From Chloroflexota bacterium (GTDB lineage: Bacteria; Chloroflexota; Anaerolineae; Aggregatilineales; Phototrophicaceae): a stretch of DNA of 64,000 nt. The stretch covers positions 1-64,000 of the forward strand of contig JAPOSR010000019.1 in NCBI GenBank assembly GCA_026709625.1, written 5' to 3'. Made by a program: the position numbers and the translations under genes. The notes beneath the pieces were generated by a model. It was not told where the DNA came from, did not search any database, and saw nothing but the letters and a program-made list of their open reading frames with translations. Within the stretch, counting starts at the first letter, position 1; each line of letters starts with the position of its first letter. This document shows, in pieces, positions 1 to 7,554 of this stretch.

Positions 1-149
1 TGGGGAGAGGTAGATGCGGGGGGAGGGGCACCCAGCCCCCAGACCGAGGAAAAGGGAGGTTTTCCCGCGCTTCCGCAGGACGTTAGCCCCCTCCTCATTT
101 TTTGGGGGTGGGGGTAAAGCAACGCGTACCCACCAAAATCACCACTCCC
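1..149 (-). repeat. MITE-like repeat, copy A (cut by window edge)
   Basis: Read on the minus strand this begins with GGGAGTGGTGATTTT, then GGGTACGCGTTGC, a C-rich tract, a TGAGGAGGGGG block, a conserved core around CTGCGGAAGCGC and a second G-rich tract. The same order recurs at about 20.3, 28.3, 35.2, 38.3, 41.6 and 48.1 kb. The distal end is diverged or lies outside the window. The terminal repeat overlaps the last codons of the neighbouring hydrolase gene. Non-coding in all frames as far as I can see. Confidence 0.75.
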
Positions 150-999
150 GGCATTTCTCCAGCCACCTCGCAATGACCCGCGCGGTCAATTCGGGCGCTG
201 CCAGTGGAAAGAGATGCCCCTGATCGTCGAGGGTGATGAAATCGGCGGCAGGCAGCATGCTTCGCGCCTGCCCAAGCACGGAGTCGGGGAAGGTGTCGCT
301 GCCCCGCGCGCGCACCAAAAGCATGGGCGCGAGGCCATTCAGCCCAGGCAGATCCTGCCAGACGCGCCGATATACCGTGGCAAAATAATGCGCTTCCCAA
401 TCTGCGCTCCAAACCAGCTCAATGCCGCATCCGTCCGCGCTCGCTTTTGTGCCTTGCCGGACATAGAGCCACAGCGCTTCGTCTGTCCAGTCCGCGAAGA
501 TCGGCTTTTTGCGAAACCGACAAAATGCCTCGGCTTGGCTGTCAAACTTGCGGCGGCGGCGGCGCGCGCCCTGCACCAGTGGAAATTGCTCGATGCTGCC
601 GTCTTGCCAGGCGCGGGCGAAGGCGCGCAGCGTTGTCCGAGGCAGCAGGACGGGGTCCAGCATAATCAAGGCGCGGAAACGCCCGGGCTGCTTCATCAGC
701 GCCAGCATAGACACGATGCCGCCCAGCGAATGCCCGACCGCCACGCCGCCATGTCCAGTGTGCGCCTCCAAACCAGCCAGCAGATCATCGGCTGCTTCGT
801 CCCAGCCGCGGTAATCATCAGGCGCAGCTTGGTCGCCCCACAAGGCGCGCGGCGGCAGGCAGAAGGCGCGATAACCCGGTAGCCGGCGCAGCAGCGGCAA
901 ATAGCACTGGGGCGGAAAGCCGTTGGCTGGCATCAGATGCAGCGGCGGCGCATCAGCTGGGCCACAGAGGTGGATGATAGGCTGCGGCAAGTGTGGCAT
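139..999 (-). CDS. Alpha/beta-hydrolase fold protein
   Basis: Single-domain alpha/beta hydrolase of about 286 residues. The nucleophile elbow GHSLGG is clear, followed by a helix-rich cap and a late DDQGHLFPL segment that supplies the catalytic histidine. The oxyanion-side motif near the N-terminus (ANGFPPQCY) is typical of esterase/lipase or C-C hydrolase relatives. I start at the ATG at 999; the longer reading frame to 1107 adds a low-complexity extension that overlaps the upstream region of the next gene. The last residues (CREW) and the TGA stop are written by the terminal repeat of the adjacent MITE-like element, so the native C-terminus may have been longer. Substrate unknown. Confidence 0.8.
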   Translation of the reverse strand: MPHLPQPIIHLCGPADAPPLHLMPANGFPPQCYLPLLRRLPGYRAFCLPPRALWGDQAAPDDYRGWDEAADDLLAGLEAHTGHGGVAVGHSLGGIVSMLALMKQPGRFRALIMLDPVLLPRTTLRAFARAWQDGSIEQFPLVQGARRRRRKFDSQAEAFCRFRKKPIFADWTDEALWLYVRQGTKASADGCGIELVWSADWEAHYFATVYRRVWQDLPGLNGLAPMLLVRARGSDTFPDSVLGQARSMLPAADFITLDDQGHLFPLAAPELTARVIARWLEKCREW

Positions 1000-1164
1000 A
1001 CGCCCTGCAAGCGAGATCGACAAGCTGTCATAGTACAAGCCGAGGCCAGGCGCGCGCGAGGGTGAATGCGCGCTGGCGGCGATTCTGCCCATCATGGCTG
1101 GCGGCATCTCGGCGATTATGCGCTACAGTTTGGGTGGACGCGGGGGAGGCGAGGGACGGAAACC

Positions 1165-1545
1165 ATGATCGACCGCTCAATGATTTTCACTGTGGGCGCG
1201 GCGCTGGCGGCGCTGCTGGTCGTGCTGGAGCTGGTTCGGCGGCGGCACCTGAGCGAGGAGTATTCATTGCTGTGGCTGGGCACAGCCGCGGCGATGCTGC
1301 TGCTGGGCATCTGGCGCGACCTGCTGCATCAATTGGCGGCGGCGCTTAACATCTTCGACCCGACCAACCTGCTCTTTTTGTTGGCGCTGCTCTTCCTGCT
1401 ATTCATTCAACTGCACTTTTCCATGATCGTCACGCGGCTGACGCGCGAAAACAAGGAAGCGGCGCAGCAAATCGCCCTGTTGCGCCATCAGATAGCGCAA
1501 TCAGCCAGCGCGAACCAAGATGACCAGCGCGCTGAGAGCGATTAG
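1165..1545 (+). CDS. DUF2304 family membrane protein
   Basis: About 126 residues with an N-terminal hydrophobic helix, a charged loop (RRRHLSEEYSLLW), two further hydrophobic segments and a C-terminal amphipathic stretch (TRENKEAAQQIALLRHQ) likely to be coiled coil. This order, including the LSEEYSLLW signature, matches the DUF2304 family, small membrane proteins often found near glycosyltransferases. The ATG at 1165 follows a GAGGGACGGA purine stretch. Its last 45 bases overlap the end of the convergent rhomboid gene. Function unknown. Confidence 0.75.
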   Translation: MIDRSMIFTVGAALAALLVVLELVRRRHLSEEYSLLWLGTAAAMLLLGIWRDLLHQLAAALNIFDPTNLLFLLALLFLLFIQLHFSMIVTRLTRENKEAAQQIALLRHQIAQSASANQDDQRAESD

Positions 1546-2307
1546 TCCGCCGCAGTACAGCGCGACGAACGGCGCTTGCAAACCCAGCGGGTTCGTATCG
1601 GTGCGCGCCAGGTCTCGCAGCGAGCGCATGGGCAGCGCTATTGGCGGAAAGCGCGGCGCAACCCGCCAAGCCAGCAGCAGCCCGCCCAGCATGCCGCCGA
1701 TATGCCCCCAGTTGTCGATGCGCGAGCCGGGCATGAAGCCGATGACCAGGTTGATGCCGATGATGAAAAGCATGTGCCGCAGCTTGCCGCGCACGTCCAC
1801 ATACAGGGCGCGATGCTGGTGCAAGTGCAGCGCCTGCGCCGTAAACAGGGCGAAGACCGCGCCCGACGCGCCCACCGACCACGAGCCGCCCTGTCCGCCC
1901 AGCGCCAGGCTCAGCAGCGAGCCGCTCAAGCCGCCCAGCAAATAAATCAGCAGCAGCCGCGCCCGCCCAAAGAGCGTTTCCATCCCGCTGCCGAACATAT
2001 ACAGGGCATAGGCGTTGAAAAAGATGTGCCCCGGGCTGGCGTGCAAAAACATGGCGGTGAACAAGCGATACACTTGTCCGCCGTCTATGACAGCAGCGGG
2101 GATCAGCGCGCCGCCTACCAGCAGCTGCGCGCCCAACTCGGGCAGCAGCTCGCCCGCCAGATAAATCGCAACCAGCAGGCCAACCAGCAGATAGGTCAGC
2201 AGCGGTCCTTCCCCGCGCGGCTGGGGTGGCGCTTTGCGCGGCGTTGCGGGCTGCGGCTGCTGCGAGCGCTGCTGATACAGGGGATGGTCGTGCTGGCTTT
2301 CAGACAT
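1501..2307 (-). CDS. Rhomboid family intramembrane serine protease
   Basis: 268 residues. A proline/glutamine-rich cytoplasmic N-terminus of about 35 residues precedes six or more hydrophobic segments. The catalytic serine sits in GASGAVFAL and the catalytic histidine in the later helix at WGHIGGMLGG. The HASPGHIFFNAYALYMFG segment corresponds to the conserved H-xx-xN region of the rhomboid core. It should cleave transmembrane substrates within the membrane. The gene is convergent with, and overlaps, the DUF2304 gene. Family assignment is firm; the substrate is unknown. Confidence 0.9.
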   Translation of the reverse strand: MSESQHDHPLYQQRSQQPQPATPRKAPPQPRGEGPLLTYLLVGLLVAIYLAGELLPELGAQLLVGGALIPAAVIDGGQVYRLFTAMFLHASPGHIFFNAYALYMFGSGMETLFGRARLLLIYLLGGLSGSLLSLALGGQGGSWSVGASGAVFALFTAQALHLHQHRALYVDVRGKLRHMLFIIGINLVIGFMPGSRIDNWGHIGGMLGGLLLAWRVAPRFPPIALPMRSLRDLARTDTNPLGLQAPFVALYCGGLIALSALVILVRAG

Positions 2308-2491
2308 GGTCGCTGCCTCGCTGGGTATTCTGCTAGTTTATCGTATGCCAGCCGCGTCAGAATCATATAGGCAAACCGCCGCGACCTTATCAAATAATTT
2401 GCCAGCGTCCGCCGCAGTGTGCTATGCTGAATCATATACGCGCAGCCTTGCCTTCACGATGAAAACAGCCTTGTTGAGACGGGATAAAATC

Positions 2492-2908
2492 ATGCCAGAC
2501 GACGCCACTGAAAAGATCATGATTGTGCCCGACGCAGTCTTTTGCGAACCGCTCGAAGACGGTGACGCCTGCGATGTGCTTGTGCGCATGGAAGACGGCA
2601 CGGTCTATACCGCGCTCTTCGCCACTGTCGACTATATTCATCGCCAGTTGCAGGTGACATGGCTGGCCACCGATTCCATCCCCGAGACGCCGCCGGTGCG
2701 CTATGCCGTGCTGGACACGCCGCATATCATCGTCGAGCAGCTGCGCTTGGAAATCATCGAAGGCACCATCGACAACCTGGTCGCGCAAGATGTCTTCGAG
2801 AGCCTGTTCACGCGCGTCACCCACGACGAGCCAGCCGACCAAAAGCAATTCGCCACCCAGGAAATCGCCCAAGCTGTCATTGACGAGGTGCTGGTGCTCA
2901 GCGGCTGA
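2492..2908 (+). CDS. Conserved-looking hypothetical protein
   Basis: About 138 residues, acidic and soluble (starts MPDDATEKIMIVPDAVF), with alternating strand-like segments in the first half and a helical C-terminal half (QEIAQAVIDEVLVLSG). I do not recognise a family. I take the ATG at 2492, preceded by GAGACGGG; earlier in-frame starts give an unlikely extension that runs into the divergent rhomboid gene. It ends 79 bases before thrS on the same strand, so the two may be co-transcribed. Codon use matches its neighbours. Confidence 0.65.
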   Translation: MPDDATEKIMIVPDAVFCEPLEDGDACDVLVRMEDGTVYTALFATVDYIHRQLQVTWLATDSIPETPPVRYAVLDTPHIIVEQLRLEIIEGTIDNLVAQDVFESLFTRVTHDEPADQKQFATQEIAQAVIDEVLVLSG

Positions 2909-2987
2909 CGGCGCGGTTTTCCCCTGCACACTGGCGATATGTTGTTTACAATAGCGGCAAATGCCCTGCAGCCAGCGAGATGTTCGC

Positions 2988-4769
2988 ATGTCCGACGAGC
3001 GCTATGAAGACAACCAGTTGTACAAGATTCGTCATTCAGCCGCCCATGTGTTGGCCGAGGCGATGCTTGAGCGTTTCCCCGCTGCCAAGACCGCCATTGG
3101 CCCGCCCATCGAAGACGGGTTCTATTACGACTTCGACCTGCCGCAGCCGATCAGCGCCGACGATGTCAAGTGGGTCGAGCGGCGCATGCGCAAGATCTTG
3201 GCGGGAGCGCACGAATTCCAATGTCGTGAAGTCGCGCCAGACACAGCGCGCGAACTTTTCCGCGACCAGCCCTACAAGCTGGAGCTGATCGACGATCTGC
3301 TGGCGGATGACAATGCCGCCCAACTAACCATCTACACGCAGCGCGGCTTTACCGACCTGTGCCGTGGGCCACATGTGGCGAGCACCGCCGATATCGACCC
3401 CAAAGCAGTCAGCATATCGCTGCGGCCGCCGGCGGGCGCCTATTGGCGGGGCGACGAAAAACGCCAGCAGCTGACGCGCATTTATGGCACAGCCTGGCGC
3501 ACCCCCGCTGAATTGGCTGAGCACCGCGCGCAACTCGCAGAAGCCGCCAAGCGCGACCACCGCGTCTTGGGCGAAAAGCTCGGGCTGTTCATCATCGACT
3601 CCATGGTGGGCAAGGGGCTGCCGCTGTGGCTGCCGGCTGGCGCGACTCTGCGCGATACGCTCGAGCGTTGGCTGCGCGATACCCAGGTCGAGCGCGGCTA
3701 CCTGCCCATCATCACGCCGCACCTGGGCAACATTCAACTCTACAAGACCTCTGGGCATTATCCCTATTATGCCGACAGCCAGTACAGTCCCATCGATGTG
3801 GATGGCGACGAATTCTTGCTGCGGCCCATGAACTGCCCGCACCACTGCCGCATCTACGCCAGCCAACCCCGCTCTTATCGTGATTTGCCGCTGCGGTATG
3901 CTGAATTTGGCGCTGTCTATCGCTATGAACAATCGGGCGAGCTGCGCGGATTGACTCGCGCGCGCGGCTTCACGGTCGACGATGCCCATCTCTTCGTGCG
4001 CCCCGATCAGCTGCTGGACGAATTCATAGATGTTGTGCGCCTGATTCAAGAAGTCTTTGGCACGCTGGGCATGACCGACTTTCGCGCCCGAGTCGGCACG
4101 CGCGACCCAGCCAGCGACAAATATGTGGGCGACGCGGATATGTGGGAAGCCGCCACCGCCGCCATTGTCCGCGCCTGCGACCAACTGAACCTGGCCTATC
4201 ATATTGAGCCGGGCGAAGCCGCTTTTTATGGACCCAAGCTGGATTTTATCGTGCGCGATGTATTGAAGCGCGAATGGCAGTTGGGCACAGTGCAGGTCGA
4301 CTACAACCTGCCCCATCGCTTCGACCTGGACTATGTCGACAGCGACAACACACGCAAGCGCCCGGTCATGATCCACCGCGCCCCCTTCGGCAGTCTGGAG
4401 CGATTCATCGGCATCCTCATCGAGCACTTCGCCGGCGCCTTTCCGCCTTGGCTGGCGCCGTTGCAAGCTGTCGTCATCCCCATCCGCGAGTCGCACAACG
4501 ATTATGCGCTGGAGGTAACCGCCCGGCTGAAAGCGTGTGGCATGCGCGCGCATGCCGATACCACCGACCGCAACATGCGCTCCAAGATTCGCCAGCGCCG
4601 CGCTATGCTGGTGCCCTGGCTGCTCATCGTGGGCGACCGCGATGTGGCCGCGCGGACTGTGAGCGTACGGCTGCGGGGCGACGAAGATGTCGGCGCGTTG
4701 GACATAGAAGACTTCGCCGCGGCCGCGCAGGCAAATATCGCGGCGAAAGCCATGACAGTCGACTTCTAA
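2988..4769 (+). CDS. thrS: Threonyl-tRNA synthetase lacking the TGS domain
   Basis: Charges tRNA-Thr. From ATG 2988 it has 593 residues. It opens directly in the editing domain: H16-SAA-H20 is the HxxxH half and DLCRGPH the CxxxH half of the editing zinc site. The class II core follows, with motif 2 YRYEQSGELRGLTRARGF, zinc ligands in RPMNCPHH, DDAHLF and MIHRAPFGSLERF (motif 3), then an anticodon-binding domain. The roughly 60-residue N-terminal TGS domain of typical ThrRS is absent. No TGS-like reading is visible just upstream, where a separate gene ends at 2908. A TTTACAAT -10-like box lies at about 2944-2951. Confidence 0.97.
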   Translation: MSDERYEDNQLYKIRHSAAHVLAEAMLERFPAAKTAIGPPIEDGFYYDFDLPQPISADDVKWVERRMRKILAGAHEFQCREVAPDTARELFRDQPYKLELIDDLLADDNAAQLTIYTQRGFTDLCRGPHVASTADIDPKAVSISLRPPAGAYWRGDEKRQQLTRIYGTAWRTPAELAEHRAQLAEAAKRDHRVLGEKLGLFIIDSMVGKGLPLWLPAGATLRDTLERWLRDTQVERGYLPIITPHLGNIQLYKTSGHYPYYADSQYSPIDVDGDEFLLRPMNCPHHCRIYASQPRSYRDLPLRYAEFGAVYRYEQSGELRGLTRARGFTVDDAHLFVRPDQLLDEFIDVVRLIQEVFGTLGMTDFRARVGTRDPASDKYVGDADMWEAATAAIVRACDQLNLAYHIEPGEAAFYGPKLDFIVRDVLKREWQLGTVQVDYNLPHRFDLDYVDSDNTRKRPVMIHRAPFGSLERFIGILIEHFAGAFPPWLAPLQAVVIPIRESHNDYALEVTARLKACGMRAHADTTDRNMRSKIRQRRAMLVPWLLIVGDRDVAARTVSVRLRGDEDVGALDIEDFAAAAQANIAAKAMTVDF

Positions 4770-4842
4770 CGCTCCAGGCAGGATTCGAACCTGCGACACT
4801 TGGTTTAGGAAACCAATGCTCTGTCCCCTGAGCTACTGGAGC
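4770..4842 (-). tRNA. tRNA-Arg (anticodon CCT)
   Basis: The minus strand folds as a standard cloverleaf of 73 bases. Acceptor stem GCTCCAG/CTGGAGC, D-stem GCTC/GAGC, anticodon stem TTGGT/ACCAA with loop TTCCTAA (anticodon CCT, reading AGG), variable GTGTC, T-arm GCAGG-TTCGAAT-CCTGC, and discriminator G. CCA is not encoded. It abuts the stop codon of thrS on the opposite strand. Confidence 0.95.
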
Positions 4843-5027
4843 CGAGGCTGCAGCGAATTGTAACGAAACTGGCGCGGCGAATCACCCTTGAATTTGGCGG
4901 GCAAGCTGCGATAAACATGCTGGCAACGCGCCGTATTCTGCGTTAGCATAAGGAAAAGTCGAAGCAAAGCCGCTCGAAATCGGCGCTGACTCCCCAGCCT
5001 GATGAAACGAGCAAGGAGAAGCTCAGT

Positions 5028-5381
5028 ATGACGCATATCATCACCAGCTTGTGCCTGCGCGATGGCGCTTGTGTTGAAGTTTGCCCGGTCGAGTGCATCA
5101 TTGGCGGCAAGCCCGAAAACGAGTGGCCCTGGTTCTACATTGACCCGGATACCTGCATCGACTGTGGCGCGTGCATCCCCGAATGCCCATTCGAGGCCAT
5201 CTTCGTCGAAGAAGAAGTGCCGACCGAATACGAGATGATGGAGGGGCAGGAACGTCTCCCGCATGACGTCAAGGTCATCATCGAGCACGAAGAAGGCGAC
5301 ATGATCGACTTGACACCGGATATCCAGCCCAATTACGACTTCTTCACGAAGGGTCCAGGCTACGATGCGCTGAATATGTGA
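5028..5381 (+). CDS. Ferredoxin, 7Fe type (3Fe-4S / 4Fe-4S)
   Basis: 117 residues, soluble electron carrier. The first cluster motif is C9-x5-C15-x3-C19-P-x2-C23 and the second is C43-x2-C46-x2-C49-x3-C53-P. In Azotobacter-type ferredoxin I the first spacing is Cx7C with an extra cysteine between; here it is two residues shorter and that cysteine is absent, so a 3Fe-4S plus 4Fe-4S pair is the most likely content. An acidic C-terminal tail of about 60 residues (EEEVPTEYEMMEGQE and on) is typical of longer bacterial and archaeal homologues. RBS GCAAGGAGAAGC lies just before the ATG. No redox partner is adjacent. Confidence 0.93.
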   Translation: MTHIITSLCLRDGACVEVCPVECIIGGKPENEWPWFYIDPDTCIDCGACIPECPFEAIFVEEEVPTEYEMMEGQERLPHDVKVIIEHEEGDMIDLTPDIQPNYDFFTKGPGYDALNM

Positions 5382-5404
5382 GCTCGCGGCGCGGTTTGCC
5401 TGGC

Positions 5405-6301
5405 TCAGGCAGGCTGTGCCCCGCGCAGATTTCGCCGGCGTGGCGAGATCATCCCCGTCACCAGCCCCACACTGCAAAGCACAAGGACCAGCCCGGCCAG
5501 CATGCCCGGGCTGATTGTTTCCCCCAGCAGCAGCGCGCCCCAAATCACGCCAAACACCGGCACCAGCAAGGTGACGGTCAGCGCGTTTAGAGGCCCCGCG
5601 TGTATGAGCAAGTAATAATACAACTGATAGGCGAAAGCTGTGCAGAGGACCACCAGCGCAAGCACTGCCCAGACAGCTGCTTCGGGTATGCTGTGGCTGG
5701 GCAGGTTCAGCATAGACAGCGGCGCAAGCACAAATGACGCCCCCAGCAGCTGCCCGCAAGACATCGACAGGTTGTTCAAGCCAATAAAGGCGCGCTTGGC
5801 GAAGACGCCGCCACAGGCATAGCTTAAGGTCGCCGTCAGCAGCGCCAATGTCGCCATGATGACATTGGGCGTCAGCTCCATGTCTCCGCCACCCACCGTG
5901 ATCGCAACGCCGATGACGCCCAGCAGCGCGCCCAGCAGCTTGGCAGCCGTCAGTCGCTCGCCCAAGCCGATCGCCGCGACAAAGGTGGTGAACAGCGGCG
6001 TGGTCGACATCAAGATAGCCGCCATCGACGCCGTCACCGTCAGCTCTGCCCAGCCGATCAGCGAAAATGGCAAGGCAGAGCCCAACAAGCCCAGCAGCAA
6101 AAATTGCCGCCAATGCCCGCGGATATTCATCCGCACACGGCGCAGACGCGCGTAGGCCACTATAATCAGCCCGCTTAGAAAAACACGCGCAAACATCAAG
6201 AAGAGCGGCCCCAATGGCTCGACCGCGATGCGGATGAAAATGTAAGACGCGCCCCAAACCGCGCCCAGCAGCAACAGCGCCGCCAGTTGAATCAGGCTCA
6301 C
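5405..6301 (-). CDS. EamA/DMT-superfamily transporter
   Basis: 298 residues with ten hydrophobic segments in two tandem EamA repeats. The first repeat begins LGAVWGASYIFIRIAVE and the second contains ALLTATLSYACGGVFAKRA. The C-terminus is short and basic (SPRRRNLRGAQPA). Such proteins export amino acids, nucleobases or other small metabolites across the inner membrane; the substrate cannot be read from sequence. It is divergent from the protease gene at 6487 and convergent with the ferredoxin gene, with 23 bases between stops. Confidence 0.88.
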   Translation of the reverse strand: MSLIQLAALLLLGAVWGASYIFIRIAVEPLGPLFLMFARVFLSGLIIVAYARLRRVRMNIRGHWRQFLLLGLLGSALPFSLIGWAELTVTASMAAILMSTTPLFTTFVAAIGLGERLTAAKLLGALLGVIGVAITVGGGDMELTPNVIMATLALLTATLSYACGGVFAKRAFIGLNNLSMSCGQLLGASFVLAPLSMLNLPSHSIPEAAVWAVLALVVLCTAFAYQLYYYLLIHAGPLNALTVTLLVPVFGVIWGALLLGETISPGMLAGLVLVLCSVGLVTGMISPRRRNLRGAQPA

Positions 6302-6486
6302 AACCGCTCGTTTCGACTATCGCAAAGAACGCCATTCTAGCACAGCGGCGGGCTGGCGCGACGGTCGAATGCGCGCCGCGACCTGCCCAAATGGACAGGC
6401 AGCGCTCGCCATTGGCGCGATGCGCTGACGCGGCTAGTCGGGGCAGAATAAAGAGCAAGACAAACATAAGCAAAAGGAGGAAACGG

Positions 6487-7470
6487 ATGACAGAAGCGCT
6501 GAAGACCCTGTCAGCCGACCTGGCTGAACTGGTGGCGAACGCTGCCGACAGCGTGCAGCAGGTGGATGCGCGGCGTCGGCTGCCAGCCACTGGCATCGCC
6601 TGGGCAGAAGACCTGGTCGTAACCGCGCATCATGTCGTGGAAAACGACGAGGATATTACAATCGGCTCTGCCAATGGCGATCGGCAGGATGCCCGTCTGG
6701 TCGGGCGTGACCCGCGCAACGACCTGGCGCTGCTGCGGGTAGAAGGCGGGCTGACTCCAGCCAATTGGGCGGCGGACAACAGCCTGCGCGTTGGCAATCT
6801 GGCTTTGGCGGTGGCGCGCCCACGTCGCATCCGCGCCAGCGCCGGCATCGTCAGTGGCATCATTCAAGCGCAAGCCGCCCGGCGGCCTATGCGCAGGCGA
6901 ATGGCCAAGGGGCAGATGAAAAAAGGGAAGCGGCTCCACAGGCAGCATGACAAATGGCGAAGACGCATGAGAGAATGGGGCGGCTTCGCGCTGGCCGATG
7001 GACTGCTGCAACTGGACCTCATCATGTACCCCGGTTTTTCTGGCGGAGCCCTGCTCGGCGCAGATGGCGGCGTCCACGGCCTGCTTACATCCGGTTTCGG
7101 CGGGGGTATCGGCATCGCCGTGCCCGTATCCACTTTGCGCAGGTCGGTCGCGGCGCTCTTGACAGATGGCAAGATTCGCAGCGGGTATATCGGCGTGGGT
7201 GTGCAGGCGGCGCAGTTGCCCGATGCCCTCATTGAGACGCTGGAGCAAGCGACGGGCTTGCTGGTCGTCTCGGTCGCGGCGGACAGCCCGGCTGCTGCGG
7301 CTGGCATGCTGGTTGGCGATATCCTGGTGGCGCTGGATAAAGAAGCTATCGCCGATATGGATGAGCTGCAAGTGGCGCTGGCGCGGCTTAAAGTGGGCGC
7401 GGCGGTCGAGATGGCTTTCGTGCGCGGCGGCGAATTGCGCGAAGGCAGCGTGGTGATCGGCGCGCGGTGA
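6487..7470 (+). CDS. HtrA-like trypsin-type serine protease with PDZ domain and basic insert
   Basis: 327 residues from the ATG at 6487, which has a strong RBS (AAAAGGAGGAAACGG). The triad is H49 (VTAHHVV), D79 (RNDLALL) and S185 (PGFSGGAL). A C-terminal PDZ domain starts near GYIGVGVQ and carries the SPAAAAGMLVGD core. It lacks a signal peptide or N-terminal membrane helix, unusual for DegP/HtrA, so it is probably cytoplasmic. Between the D and S strands, residues 132-162 hold 18 Arg/Lys/His out of 31, an insert absent from ordinary HtrA; it could bind nucleic acid, membrane or polyanions (inference). Confidence 0.88.
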   Translation: MTEALKTLSADLAELVANAADSVQQVDARRRLPATGIAWAEDLVVTAHHVVENDEDITIGSANGDRQDARLVGRDPRNDLALLRVEGGLTPANWAADNSLRVGNLALAVARPRRIRASAGIVSGIIQAQAARRPMRRRMAKGQMKKGKRLHRQHDKWRRRMREWGGFALADGLLQLDLIMYPGFSGGALLGADGGVHGLLTSGFGGGIGIAVPVSTLRRSVAALLTDGKIRSGYIGVGVQAAQLPDALIETLEQATGLLVVSVAADSPAAAAGMLVGDILVALDKEAIADMDELQVALARLKVGAAVEMAFVRGGELREGSVVIGAR

Positions 7471-7554
7471 ACGCTCTCAGGCGCGATTGCAGGGGCGACG
7501 GTCATCGTCGCCCACTGCTATGCTTGAAGGACGGCGAGGACGCGCCGCCGCTTA

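Noticed and set aside
3324-4799. 491-codon open frame antisense to thrS
   Set aside because: GC-rich codon bias keeps the antisense frame open; thrS is certain and the antisense product has no domain.
4833-6596. 587-codon minus-strand frame
   Set aside because: Overlaps the EamA exporter in another frame and the ferredoxin in antisense; both of those are well supported.
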